From contig CAMAQS010000013.1 in the NCBI GenBank assembly GCA_945860565.1, positions 1-40,533 of the forward strand: DNA of 40,533 nucleotides, in the 5' to 3' direction. The DNA is from Chitinophaga pinensis (GTDB lineage: Bacteria > Bacteroidota > Bacteroidia > NS11-12g > UBA955). The stretch's first letter is position 1; every line of letters begins with the position of its first letter. The position numbers and the translations under genes are program-made. Under the pieces are notes generated by a model. That model did no database searches, was not told where the DNA came from, and saw only the letters and a program-made list of their open reading frames with translations. Of the stretch, positions 15,328 to 24,435 are shown in pieces.

Positions 15328-18165
15328 ATGGCGAAGAAATCTGTAAACCAAGATCCAATCAAAACACAAAGCAATCAGTCCACCCCATCAACGGCAAAAT
15401 TAGGACTCATTTTTCTCACTGCATCTACCGATGGGACTTTAGACTCACTGCCGAGTTTTGTAAGTCAAAAATCAGACAACCATGGAGTTGCCGCCATGAA
15501 TGATGCTTTGAATTTCCAAAGCGATTGGTTGCTTCTGGTAAACAGTTCATCGCAGTTCAAAACCGCCCAAATTCAAAAATCATTATCCACCATAGATTTT
15601 AATCAAACAGATACTTATTATTTGCTGAGTGGAATAAAAGAGAATTCAGCCGTCAACCAGTTTTTCACCGGACATTATGCGCATAAAGATGCGCAGTTTG
15701 GCATTGTGGTGCACAAAGAAATTCTCCAACGGTTGCTGTCCTTAAATCCAGATGTAGAAACTACCCAAGAATTGGTCTACTTTTTATCCAAAACTTGCGG
15801 TTCGGAGAAAATAATCCACACAGAACAAAAAGAAATTGCCCAAAAGCCTTATGCCGAAATAATTAAGTCCAAAATTTCAATCGCCAAAACATACTATGGC
15901 AAACAATTAAAAAACTATTGGTATTTGGCATTCTTGTTCTTGACTTTAGGATTCACCTTTTTCATAACCCAAACATCAAAAAAAGCAGGTATATCTGGCG
16001 ATGAATTCGTGCAGTACGAATATTCTAAACTCATTGCCAATTACAAACTTAAATCGTTTGGAATTAACATTCCGATAGATACCAACCTATTAAAAGGACA
16101 AAAGATGGTGACGCTGGCGCGTTTGTACCCCACCGAAGGCGTAAATATTGCCACATTGGAAGATCCAGACCGTTTGATGCACTTGTACGGTTCTAGTTTT
16201 GATACATTCACAACGGTATTGGGACATATTTTGGGCGTAGACGATATCATGGATTTCAGACATTGGTGGAATGCCGTATTCGGCATTCTGACTGTGGTTT
16301 TTGGCGCATTGATTGTGCGCAGACTCACCAAAGGAAGTTGGATGTGGGCTACTTTTGGATTAATTATTTTGTTTTTTGTTCCCCGGTTTTTTGGTGAATC
16401 GTTGAATAATCCCAAGGATGTTCCTTTTGCTTTGGGTTATGTGATGTCCATTTATTATGCCCTTAAATTTTTTAGCAGCTTTCCAAATGTTCGCTGGTCT
16501 ACATTCCTAGGTTTGGTTTTGGGTACTGCTCTTGGAATAAGTATTCGTATTGGTGGAATTTTGTCGATTGCCATCATCGCCTTATATATGGCTTTGAAAT
16601 ACATTCAATCCATTGGTCTTTCTCAGTTTATTACGTTGAAATGGAAAAACGCGTTTACATGGATTAAATGGGTGGCTGTTTTTGGACTTTTATCCTATTT
16701 AATAGGAGTTTATGTGTGGCCTTACGGTTGGAAAGCACCCATCGACAATCCGATGAAAGCATTGGATGCGTTTACAAACTACCAAGTGAGTTTGCGTCAG
16801 TTGTTTGAAGGGAAACTGTTTGATTCAGACAACCTACCACCCCATTATTTAACCAAATACATTTGGATTACATTACCGATTGGCGTTATTGGGGGATTGT
16901 TTATTTATTTGATTTTATCTTTGGTGAAACGCAAAGAATTCACTTTAGAGGAGTTTTTGATTGTATTTACTGCTGTATTCCCAATTTTCTACATTTATAT
17001 TCAACATTCTTCGGTTTATGGGGGATTGAGACACGTGCTCTTTACCTTACCTAGTTTCGTAATTATTGGCGTTTTAGGTTTCTACAAACTTCAAAATATG
17101 CTTAAGCTGAAATTGCCTATTGCCGGCATTGTAGCAGTTTTGGTAGCGCTTTTGCCCGGTTCTTTTATTGCAAAAAACACAAATTTAAGTTACGTTTATT
17201 TCAATGAATTGGCAGGTGGTGTTGAGGGCGCTTATGGCGAATATGAAATGGATTATTATTTGGCCAGTTTGCGACCAAGTTGCGAGTGGTTGATAGAAAA
17301 CGAGATTCGCAAAAATCCAAACAAACAATATCAACTTGTTTCTTACGGCATGGATCAAGTAAAATATTACATGCGAAACGAGAAAAACGTAAAAGTTGGA
17401 TTCTCCCGTTTCGACGACAAAGCAGATAAAAAATGGGATTATGCCCTATTTTACAATGCCTATTTTGATCAGTCTCGATTAAAATCGGGTGCGTTTCCAG
17501 GTAAAACCAGTGTTTTTGAACCGACCGTTTCAGGAAAACCCATGGGATGTGTTATCAAGCGCAAAAGCTTGGATGATTACGAAGGAATAAAACTGGCCAA
17601 TGCTGGAAAATCAGATAGTGCGATTGTAATGCTTAAAAAATCCCTTAAAGTAGATCCAGAATCGTATGAAGTATTGTTTTACCTTTCTAGTGCTTATGCC
17701 AATTTAGGAAATCTTGATAGTGCTGTTATCTATTGTAAACAAAGTTTGGTTTACCATCCGGAATATAACCGCAGTATGTTTGCTCTTTTCCAGTTTTACT
17801 TAAATCAGAACAAGTATAAGGAAGGGGAAGAAATCATGGATAAATACATCGATTTAAGGCCTAAAGATCCAGAAGGATACCTAATGAAGGGACAAGCCAT
17901 GATGATGTCTAAAAACTTCAATGGAGCCATTGATATGGCTTCAAAAGCAGTGGCATTAAATCCATTGGAAGCAAGAAATTACCAATTGGGTGCTCAGTGT
18001 TATCAATACTTAAAGGACGATTTAAACTTCAAGCAGTGGTATACAGCGGCCATGTTGCGCAACGCCAAATCGGCCGATCAGCAGCAACAATCCATGGATG
18101 CCATAGGAATTATTTACGAAGGAATAACGGGTGAACCGATAGACTTTCAGAAATACATGAAATAA
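15328..18165 (+). CDS. GT-C-type membrane glycosyltransferase with N-terminal GT-A-like region and C-terminal TPRs
   Basis: A 945-residue protein in three parts. Residues about 23-165 have the rhythm of a GT2/GT-A fold ('LIFLTASTDGTLDSL', 'AAMNDALNFQSDWLLLVNSSSQF') but no clear DXD motif, so this part may be inactive. From about 197 to 650 there are ten or more membrane helices in a PMT/ArnT-like layout, with the acidic pair D225-E226 in 'GISGDEFVQYEYSKL' after the first helix, where such enzymes keep their catalytic Asp. The segment 'FNELAGGVEGAYGEYEMDYY' follows the last helix. From about 745 to 920 there are TPR units. It probably transfers sugar from a lipid carrier to a cell-envelope acceptor; the substrate is unknown. 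It stands alone, convergent with the MBL gene (1-nt gap). Confidence 0.65.
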   Translation: MAKKSVNQDPIKTQSNQSTPSTAKLGLIFLTASTDGTLDSLPSFVSQKSDNHGVAAMNDALNFQSDWLLLVNSSSQFKTAQIQKSLSTIDFNQTDTYYLLSGIKENSAVNQFFTGHYAHKDAQFGIVVHKEILQRLLSLNPDVETTQELVYFLSKTCGSEKIIHTEQKEIAQKPYAEIIKSKISIAKTYYGKQLKNYWYLAFLFLTLGFTFFITQTSKKAGISGDEFVQYEYSKLIANYKLKSFGINIPIDTNLLKGQKMVTLARLYPTEGVNIATLEDPDRLMHLYGSSFDTFTTVLGHILGVDDIMDFRHWWNAVFGILTVVFGALIVRRLTKGSWMWATFGLIILFFVPRFFGESLNNPKDVPFALGYVMSIYYALKFFSSFPNVRWSTFLGLVLGTALGISIRIGGILSIAIIALYMALKYIQSIGLSQFITLKWKNAFTWIKWVAVFGLLSYLIGVYVWPYGWKAPIDNPMKALDAFTNYQVSLRQLFEGKLFDSDNLPPHYLTKYIWITLPIGVIGGLFIYLILSLVKRKEFTLEEFLIVFTAVFPIFYIYIQHSSVYGGLRHVLFTLPSFVIIGVLGFYKLQNMLKLKLPIAGIVAVLVALLPGSFIAKNTNLSYVYFNELAGGVEGAYGEYEMDYYLASLRPSCEWLIENEIRKNPNKQYQLVSYGMDQVKYYMRNEKNVKVGFSRFDDKADKKWDYALFYNAYFDQSRLKSGAFPGKTSVFEPTVSGKPMGCVIKRKSLDDYEGIKLANAGKSDSAIVMLKKSLKVDPESYEVLFYLSSAYANLGNLDSAVIYCKQSLVYHPEYNRSMFALFQFYLNQNKYKEGEEIMDKYIDLRPKDPEGYLMKGQAMMMSKNFNGAIDMASKAVALNPLEARNYQLGAQCYQYLKDDLNFKQWYTAAMLRNAKSADQQQQSMDAIGIIYEGITGEPIDFQKYMK

Positions 18166-18166
18166 T

Positions 18167-19015
18167 TTAGTATTTTAAACTTTCTGAAAGCATTCCCTTA
18201 TTGATTGCTTCATATTGGCCTTTTTCGGTAAGTCCAATCTGAGAAACTTCTATGTTCAAATCGTGTTCGTAGAAATAATACCAGTTATTATGAACTGCCA
18301 GTTGATTCATTGATTCTCTTTCGGTCATGGTAAGCAAGGGTTGAATGTCGTAGCCCATTGCAAAATTGGGTTTTAAATGGTTCGACGACGGAAACAAATC
18401 CGCACCGTACAACATTTTTTTTCCATCAGGCAAGTGAATCAATGGTGCTATCATACCCAAAGTATGTCCATTAAATAAATGGACTTCCATACAATCGTGC
18501 AAAACATCTCCTTCTTGCAAAAATTTCAACACCCCATGATCCATCAAAGGCACAAAATTTTCTTTTAAAAAGGATGCTTTTTCTCGGGGATTTGGATTGT
18601 TGGCATGATCCCATTGTGTCTGCGAAACATAATAAGTTGCATTGGGAAATGCAGGCATCAATTCTTCGTTGTTTTTAATTACCGCCCCGCCGCAATGATC
18701 AAAATGCAGATGCGTCAACAACACATCTGTAATTTGTGATGCGTCTATACCAATACAAGCCAAGGAAGATGTTAAACTGTCGTTGCCGTTCAGATAATAA
18801 TGGGAATAAAAGTTTTCACTTTGTTTGTTGCCAATACCGGTATCTATTAAGATTTTTTTATCGTTGATTTCAACCAACAAACAACGCATGGCCCAATTGC
18901 AAAGGTTGTTTTCGTCTGCAGGATTTAATCTATTCCACAATACTTTAGGTACTACGCCAAACATGGCTCCACCATCGAGTTTGAAATTTCCTGTTTGAAT
19001 TGTTGTCAGTTTCAT
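18167..19015 (-). CDS. MBL-fold metallo-hydrolase
   Basis: The start is set at ATG 19015 (MKLTTIQTGNFKLDGGAMFG), one base after the map stop codon; the ATG at 19036 would overlap map by 20 nt. The 282-residue protein carries the zinc-binding motif HLHFDH at 102-107, a further His in 'FNGHTLGM' and an Asp in 'YGADLFPSS', the full set for a two-zinc metallo-beta-lactamase fold. The overall length and the 'FKLDGGAMFG' start resemble lactonase-like MBL hydrolases of Bacteroidota. The substrate is unknown. It is the third gene of a probable cbs-map-MBL operon. Confidence 0.82.
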   Translation of the reverse strand: MKLTTIQTGNFKLDGGAMFGVVPKVLWNRLNPADENNLCNWAMRCLLVEINDKKILIDTGIGNKQSENFYSHYYLNGNDSLTSSLACIGIDASQITDVLLTHLHFDHCGGAVIKNNEELMPAFPNATYYVSQTQWDHANNPNPREKASFLKENFVPLMDHGVLKFLQEGDVLHDCMEVHLFNGHTLGMIAPLIHLPDGKKMLYGADLFPSSNHLKPNFAMGYDIQPLLTMTERESMNQLAVHNNWYYFYEHDLNIEVSQIGLTEKGQYEAINKGMLSESLKY

Positions 19016-19016
19016 G

Positions 19017-19781
19017 TTAAAAGTCTCCATAAACATCGGTTAATGCTTCGTAACCGGTTGCAGTCACTAAAATAGTATGTTCAAATTGCGCGCTCAGTCT
19101 TCCATCGATGGTTCTAGCGGTCCATCCATCTTTTCTATCGATTTTACACCTTGCTTTTCCCGCATTAATCATCGGTTCAATGGTAAAAACCATGCCTTCT
19201 TTCAAAATTGGACCTGTATTTTTTTCGGCAATATGTGGAACGTCTGGTTCTTCGTGAAACTTAATACCCACTCCATGACCACAGAATTCAAACACCACCG
19301 AATAACCGTGTTTGTGTGCATGATTTGCAATTATTGCACCCACATTTCCTAAATGTGCATTGGGTTTAACCTCATTCATTCCTAAGCGAAGACATTCTTT
19401 GGTAACGTCAATCAATCGTTGGGCATATTCTGAAACGTTCCCTACGGTATACATTTTGCAGGTGTCTCCAAAAAATCCACCTAAAATGGTGGTAACATCA
19501 ATATTTACAATGTCGCCTTCTTTTAAGGTATAATCATTGGGAACACCATGACATACCACTTCGTTTGGAGAAATGCAGGAAGCATATTTATATCCTTTGT
19601 ACCCTTTGGTTGCTGGAATGGCTCCATTATCCCTCACAAACGTTTCCACAATTTGATCCAATTCGCGCGTGGTGATTCCAGCTTTAATGAATTGTTCAAG
19701 GTGTTTTAGTGTTTTAGCTGCCAATTGACTGCTTTTGCGGATGCCTTCTATTTGTTCGGGTGTTTTAATTACGATAGCCAC
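19017..19781 (-). CDS. map: Type I methionine aminopeptidase
   Basis: A 254-residue enzyme that removes the initiator methionine from new proteins. All five metal ligands are present: D95 ('NIDVTTI'), D106 ('FGDTCKM'), H169 ('CGHGVGIKFH'), E202 ('FTIEPMI') and E234 ('QFEHTIL'). Catalytic His79 ('CHGVP') is also there. Length is normal for the short bacterial form without a zinc-finger extension. It lies 10 nt after the cystathionine beta-synthase gene and 1 nt before the MBL gene. Confidence 0.95.
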   Translation of the reverse strand: MAIVIKTPEQIEGIRKSSQLAAKTLKHLEQFIKAGITTRELDQIVETFVRDNGAIPATKGYKGYKYASCISPNEVVCHGVPNDYTLKEGDIVNIDVTTILGGFFGDTCKMYTVGNVSEYAQRLIDVTKECLRLGMNEVKPNAHLGNVGAIIANHAHKHGYSVVFEFCGHGVGIKFHEEPDVPHIAEKNTGPILKEGMVFTIEPMINAGKARCKIDRKDGWTARTIDGRLSAQFEHTILVTATGYEALTDVYGDF

Positions 19782-19791
19782 GTTTTAATAA

Positions 19792-21165
19792 TTAATTGGA
19801 AGAAATGGATTTAATGATGTCTTGTTTGGTGATAATATGCCAATTTCCACCCATGTCCATCATCAAACATGCTTGGTTGTTCTCGTTAATTACGGAAGAA
19901 ACCTTTTCAATGGGATCGTTGAAATTTACGATAGGCAAAGCGGGCTGCATAATAGACGCTATGGAATCGTTCATTAAATCTTTGGCTAAAAATAGCTGTT
20001 TATAAAACTGACTGTCGTCGATACTACCCACAAATTGGTGGTGATCATTCACCACGGGCAATTGAGAAATGCCAAACTTCTGCATTTTTTCGAAAGCCAC
20101 TTGGCATTTTTCACCTTCATTTACTGTGATAAGCGGTTGATGTTTGTGGTTTTGGATTAAATCCATGGCTACAGTAGATGTTTTAGCAGCAATAAATCCT
20201 CTGTCGCGCATCCAATCTTCATTAAACATTTTACCCAAATAACGTGTACCGTGATCATGAAAAATAACGACAACTATATCAGTCGGTTTAAACAAATGTT
20301 TAATCTGCATTAACCCAGCCATAGCAGAACCAGCACTGTTTCCGGCAAAAATACCTTCTTCTCTTGGAATTCGGCGGGTCATGATGGCAGCATCCTTGTC
20401 TGTCACTTTTTCAAAATGGTCGATTAGACTAAAATCTACGTTTTGAGGCAAAAAGTCTTCTCCAATGCCTTCCGTGATATATGGATAAATCTCGTTTTTA
20501 TCAAAAATGCCCGTTTCCTTGTATTTTTTAAAAACCGATCCATAGGTATCAATGCCAATTATTTGGATGGATGGATTTTTTTCTTTCAAATATTTAGCGG
20601 TTCCAGAAATGGTTCCACCTGTACCTACACCAACGACCAAATGGGTAATTTTACCTTCAGTTTGCGCGTATATTTCGGGACCTGTTTGTTCATAATGCGC
20701 TTTGGAGTTGCTTAAATTATCGTATTGGTTTGGTTTCCATGCATTGGGGATTTCAGCCGCCAAACGGGTACTAACACTATAATAACTGCGTGGATCTTCG
20801 GGTTCTACATCTGTTGGACATACAATTACTTCTGCACCAAATGCCTTTAAAGCATCCACTTTTTCCTTGCTTTGTTTGTCGGTTGTGGTGAAAATGCACT
20901 TGTATCCTTTTATAACTGCTGCAATAGCCAATCCCATTCCTGTATTTCCACTGGTACCTTCAATAATCACACCACCTGGTTTTAGTGCTCCTGAAGCTTC
21001 GGCATCTTCTATCATTTTTAAGGCCATTCGGTCTTTAATAGAATTGCCCGGATTGGTAGTTTCAATTTTCGCCAAAACGGTGCAGGGCAATTCTTTGGTG
21101 ATCGTATTTATTTTTACCAAAGGGGTATTTCCTATGGTTTCTAATATATTTTGGTAATAGGCCAT
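19792..21165 (-). CDS. Cystathionine beta-synthase with C-terminal CBS domain pair
   Basis: A 457-residue PLP enzyme. K44 in 'NPGNSIKDRMA' is the Schiff-base lysine, 'EGTSGNTGMGLA' (about 70-80) binds the substrate carboxylate, and a glycine-rich 'VVGVGTGGTISGTAKYL' (near 180) holds the PLP phosphate. Two CBS domains follow (about 335-455), which in this family often bind adenosyl ligands and regulate activity. It condenses serine, or O-acetylserine, with homocysteine or sulfide; the CBS pair favours the cystathionine synthase assignment over cysteine synthase. It heads the operon with map and the MBL gene. Confidence 0.88.
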   Translation of the reverse strand: MAYYQNILETIGNTPLVKINTITKELPCTVLAKIETTNPGNSIKDRMALKMIEDAEASGALKPGGVIIEGTSGNTGMGLAIAAVIKGYKCIFTTTDKQSKEKVDALKAFGAEVIVCPTDVEPEDPRSYYSVSTRLAAEIPNAWKPNQYDNLSNSKAHYEQTGPEIYAQTEGKITHLVVGVGTGGTISGTAKYLKEKNPSIQIIGIDTYGSVFKKYKETGIFDKNEIYPYITEGIGEDFLPQNVDFSLIDHFEKVTDKDAAIMTRRIPREEGIFAGNSAGSAMAGLMQIKHLFKPTDIVVVIFHDHGTRYLGKMFNEDWMRDRGFIAAKTSTVAMDLIQNHKHQPLITVNEGEKCQVAFEKMQKFGISQLPVVNDHHQFVGSIDDSQFYKQLFLAKDLMNDSIASIMQPALPIVNFNDPIEKVSSVINENNQACLMMDMGGNWHIITKQDIIKSISSN

Positions 21166-21172
21166 TATGTTA

Positions 21173-21180
21173 CAAAAATA
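21173..21180 (-). promoter_or_regulatory. -7 box of the cystathionine beta-synthase gene
   Basis: The minus strand reads TATTTTTG, an exact TAnnTTTG match, ending 7 nt before the ATG at 21165. At the -33 position there is only TTCG (21204-21201), a weak match. The predicted transcript would have almost no leader. Confidence 0.5.
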
Positions 21181-21264
21181 CTCGTGAATCTGTTCTTTTC
21201 CGAATGAAGTATTAAAAGTTCTGTTAAATGATGCGCTACAATAAGAAAACTAGTGAATAATTAG

Positions 21265-21272
21265 TTACTTTG
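21265..21272 (+). promoter_or_regulatory. Probable -7 box of the GT2 gene
   Basis: TTACTTTG differs from TAnnTTTG at one position and ends 6 nt before the ATG at 21279. No -33 match is visible. It is the other side of the divergent spacer shared with the cystathionine beta-synthase gene. Confidence 0.35.
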
Positions 21273-21278
21273 CAGTGC

Positions 21279-22079
21279 ATGCAATTTCCCAAAACCTGCG
21301 TTATAATTCCCTGTTATAATGAAGCAGATCGTTTAGATATTTTAAAAATCGAGCGCTATTTAATAGAAAATAAATCTGTTGAAATTGTTTTTGCAAATGA
21401 CGGCAGTACTGATAAAACCTCGGAAGTATTATCCAACTTTCGGAATGGCTTAATAGATTTAGATTTAAAAAATCGTATCCATATTTTAGATTTCAAACAC
21501 AATGAAGGCAAAGCGGAAGTGGTTAGAAAAGGGATGTTGTTTGCGGGGGATAATTCCTATTATAATTCATTGAACTTAGATGCAAAAATTCATTCAGATG
21601 GTAAAATTGACTGTGAATATTTTGGTTTTTGGGATGCAGATTTGGCCACTCCATTGAGCGAGTTAAATTGGTTTTATCATTTTATAGAAAATGGAGAATC
21701 ATACTGGCTGTTAATGGGTTCAAGGGTTGCCAGATTGGGTTCAAATATAAACCGTACATTTTTTAGACATTACACGGGAAGAATTTTTGCAACCTTTATT
21801 TCCATGGGATTAAAATGGAAAGTGCACGATTCACAATGTGGAGCGAAGTTATTGCGAAAAGATTTTGTACCCATTTTTAGAGAACCGTTTAAAACGAAAT
21901 GGTTATTTGACGTTGAAATTTTGTTGCGATTTAAATCCCTCCACGGAAATGAAAGCCTTAAACACATCATAGAAATACCCATTCGCGATTGGCAAGATGT
22001 AAAAGGCTCAAAAATAAAGCTAAAAGATTTCCTAAAAGTACCTTACCAAATCTGGAAAGTTTTCCGAGATTACCGTTAA
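21279..22079 (+). CDS. GT2 glycosyltransferase, dolichyl-phosphate glucose synthase-like
   Basis: The ATG at 21279 (MQFPKTCVIIPCYNEADRL) is preferred over the TTG at 21270, which lies within the likely promoter. The 266-residue protein is a GT-A family 2 enzyme. It has 'VIIPCYNEADRL' near the start, 'FANDGSTDKTSEVL' (about 38-51), a lysine-containing 'HNEGKAEVVRKGM' (near 75), and the metal-binding 'FWDADLATP' (near 117). The C-terminal half with 'HDSQCGAKLLRKD' and 'WLFDVEILLR' matches dolichyl/polyprenyl-phosphate beta-glucosyltransferases. It probably charges a lipid carrier with sugar, which would supply GT-C enzymes such as those at 15328 and 25910; that link is inference. It abuts the convergent DinB gene. 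Confidence 0.82.
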   Translation: MQFPKTCVIIPCYNEADRLDILKIERYLIENKSVEIVFANDGSTDKTSEVLSNFRNGLIDLDLKNRIHILDFKHNEGKAEVVRKGMLFAGDNSYYNSLNLDAKIHSDGKIDCEYFGFWDADLATPLSELNWFYHFIENGESYWLLMGSRVARLGSNINRTFFRHYTGRIFATFISMGLKWKVHDSQCGAKLLRKDFVPIFREPFKTKWLFDVEILLRFKSLHGNESLKHIIEIPIRDWQDVKGSKIKLKDFLKVPYQIWKVFRDYR

Positions 22080-22613
22080 TTAATTACGGCTATCAACTAA
22101 AGATGCAGCATGTGCTATCTGCATTAAATGATGGTTTCCATGCCAAGCATACAATGCAATAAGTTGAGCAATTGAAATATGCTTTTGTTGCCCCGGATGG
22201 TAAAGTGATTTTGCCAAATAAATTTCAGGCTGTTTTAAAGATTCCAGTAACAATAAACTCCACCTTTGGTGTGTTCCCAACAACATCATGAAACTGGATT
22301 CATGGTTAAATTGGTAATCCATTCCATTGGCCCACTCATCATGATCCCATACTTGAATTTCATTGACATCTTGGTGAATGATGTGTTTGGTGCGCATAAA
22401 GGCATTGATATGGGCATCTGCTAAATGGTGAATGATTTGTTTTACAGTCCAAGAATCCGCGCGGTATTGCGCATTGAAATGTTCTTCTGTAAATCCTTGA
22501 ATGGTACGAACCAGTTTATTGGGAAATTCTTTGATTTCCACAATCGATTGCAATAGTTCTTCTAAACTATAATCTTTATCCCAGTCAAATTTATCGTTTT
22601 GCCAATTCATCAT
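22080..22613 (-). CDS. DinB/YfiT-family metal-dependent protein
   Basis: A 177-residue four-helix-bundle protein. 'SWTVKQIIHHLADAHIN' (about 54-70) and 'WHGNHHLMQI' (157-166) supply the three-His metal site (His62 or His63, His158, His162) of the DinB superfamily. The overall pattern is closest to YfiT/BstA, some members of which are thiol (bacillithiol) transferases. The substrate here is unknown. The ATG overlaps the last base of the serS stop codon, so it is co-translated with serS. Its 3' end touches the convergent GT2 gene with no gap. Confidence 0.78.
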   Translation of the reverse strand: MMNWQNDKFDWDKDYSLEELLQSIVEIKEFPNKLVRTIQGFTEEHFNAQYRADSWTVKQIIHHLADAHINAFMRTKHIIHQDVNEIQVWDHDEWANGMDYQFNHESSFMMLLGTHQRWSLLLLESLKQPEIYLAKSLYHPGQQKHISIAQLIALYAWHGNHHLMQIAHAASLVDSRN

Positions 22614-23884
22614 TAATTAATTAAATTAAATCCGGTATAGGGTTGCAATACTTCTGGAACCACAATACCTTCAGGGGTTTGATATGTTTCTAAAATGGCC
22701 GCCACAATTCTTGGCAACGCTAAGGCACTGCCATTTAGGCTATGCGCCAACACGGTTTTGCCCTCGGTATTTTTAAACCTACATTTTAGTCGGTTGGTTT
22801 GAAATGTTTCAAAATTGCTCACAGAGCTGCACTCCAACCACATTTCTTGTGCCGGACTCCACACTTCCATATCGTAGGTTTTTGCGCTGGCGAAGCCCAT
22901 ATCCCCCCCACACAACAACAATACACGATAATGCAATCCCAATTTCTGAAGTAAGCTCTGCACATAATTAGACATGTCTTCCAAAATTCCATAACTTTTA
23001 TCAGGATGTGCAATTTGTACGATTTCCACCTTGTCGAACTGGTGCAAACGATTCAATCCACGAACATGCGCGCCATAACTGCCTGCTTCACGACGAAAAC
23101 ACGGTGTATACCCACAATTTTTAATGGGAAGGGCATTTTCATTTAAGATTACATCTCTGTAAATGTTGGTGATTGGCACTTCAGCAGTAGGAATCAAATA
23201 CAATTCATCTTCTTGAATGTAATACATTTGACCTTCTTTGTCGGGCAACTGACCTGTACCAAAACCACTAGCAGCATTTACAACCAATGGTGGTTGAATT
23301 TCGGTGTATCCTGCTTTTCCAGCCTCATTCAAGAAAAATTGAATGAGTGCACGTTGCAAAATGGCGCCTTTTCCTTTGTAGACAGGAAATCCGGCTCCTG
23401 TTATTTTAACGCCCAATTCAAAATCGATGATGTCGTATTTGGAAGCCAATTCCCAATGCGGAATGGTATTGAAGTCAAATATCTTCTTTTCACCGTATAA
23501 ACCCACTTCTAAATTATCGTTGGCATCTCTACCAGTTGGGACAGAAAGATCTGGTGTATTAGGCAGTGTTACCAACAAGTCCTTGAGTTTTATTTCGGTA
23601 CTTTCTACTTGCGCACTGAATTCTTTAATTTGTTCTTTAAAAATGGTAGATTGTTGTTTTACCTCATTTCCTTCAGCAATTTTACCTTCTTTCATTAATT
23701 GTCCAACTCGGGTAGCCAACTGATTGCTATCAAACTGAACTTTCTCCATTTCTGTTTTTATGGAACGCAATTCATCATCCAATTGAATAATTTGGTTTAC
23801 GGTAGATTCAGCTTGAATCCCTCTAATTGCTAATCTTTTGATTATTTCTGAAGCGTTTTGGCGTATGGCGGAAATGAGTAACAT
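22613..23884 (-). CDS. serS: Seryl-tRNA synthetase
   Basis: The start is set at ATG 23884 (MLLISAIRQNASEIIKRLAI), the family N-terminus; the ATG at 23905 adds seven unlikely residues. The 423-residue class II synthetase has an N-terminal antiparallel coiled-coil arm that contacts tRNA-Ser (about 25-100). Motif 2 is 'CFRREAGSYGAHVRGLNRLH' and motif 3 'NGSALALPRIVAAILE'. 'ECSSVSNFETFQTNRL' is also typical. Length is normal. It is the first gene of a two-gene unit with the DinB-like gene. A weak -7 match (GATTTTTG) ends 11 nt upstream of the ATG. Confidence 0.95.
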   Translation of the reverse strand: MLLISAIRQNASEIIKRLAIRGIQAESTVNQIIQLDDELRSIKTEMEKVQFDSNQLATRVGQLMKEGKIAEGNEVKQQSTIFKEQIKEFSAQVESTEIKLKDLLVTLPNTPDLSVPTGRDANDNLEVGLYGEKKIFDFNTIPHWELASKYDIIDFELGVKITGAGFPVYKGKGAILQRALIQFFLNEAGKAGYTEIQPPLVVNAASGFGTGQLPDKEGQMYYIQEDELYLIPTAEVPITNIYRDVILNENALPIKNCGYTPCFRREAGSYGAHVRGLNRLHQFDKVEIVQIAHPDKSYGILEDMSNYVQSLLQKLGLHYRVLLLCGGDMGFASAKTYDMEVWSPAQEMWLECSSVSNFETFQTNRLKCRFKNTEGKTVLAHSLNGSALALPRIVAAILETYQTPEGIVVPEVLQPYTGFNLIN

Positions 23885-23974
23885 GATATTTTTTACAAAA
23901 ATCACAAAAAAAACGCGTATTTTAAGGTTATTTGACTTGATTTTTATAAACTCGTAAAAATAAAATCCATAAGA

Positions 23975-24430
23975 ATGAAATTTATATTAAAAATAACAAC
24001 CATAATATGTTTGATTTTTGCCACAAATTCGTTGTCGGCACAAGTTGAAAGCGATATAGTAGGTACTTGGTATAATCAAGAAGGAACAGCAAAAATTAAA
24101 GTTTTCAAAGCTACAAACGGCAAATTTGCTGGCATGTATTACGGTAAAATCGTATGGTTAAAAATCCCCAACAAAGAAGGAAAACCCAAAGTAGATGTTC
24201 AAAATCCTGATGAAACAAAACGTAATAAACCCATTATTGGATTGGTAATTTTAAGCAATTTGGCTTGGAATCCAGAATTAAAAGCATGGACCGATGGTCA
24301 AATTTATGACCCCAACAATGGAAAAACTTATAGCTGCGCCATTAACAAGGACGGTAAAAATCTAAAAGTTAGGGGATTTAAGGGTTTGTCCATCACTGGA
24401 AAAAGTTCAACTTGGTCACCAGCAGATTAA
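23975..24430 (+). CDS. Secreted DUF2147 protein
   Basis: A 151-residue protein with a clear signal peptide (about 1-22, ending SLSAQ), then a DUF2147 domain: 'DIVGTWYNQEGTAKIKVFK' at its start, 'NPELKAWTDGQIYDPNNGKT' in the middle and 'LKVRGFKGLSITGKSSTW' near the end. DUF2147 proteins are small periplasmic beta-barrel-like (lipocalin-type) proteins of unknown role. It stands alone between serS and the cca gene, with which it is convergent at 5 nt distance. Confidence 0.82.
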   Translation: MKFILKITTIICLIFATNSLSAQVESDIVGTWYNQEGTAKIKVFKATNGKFAGMYYGKIVWLKIPNKEGKPKVDVQNPDETKRNKPIIGLVILSNLAWNPELKAWTDGQIYDPNNGKTYSCAINKDGKNLKVRGFKGLSITGKSSTWSPAD

Positions 24431-24435
24431 GAGAA

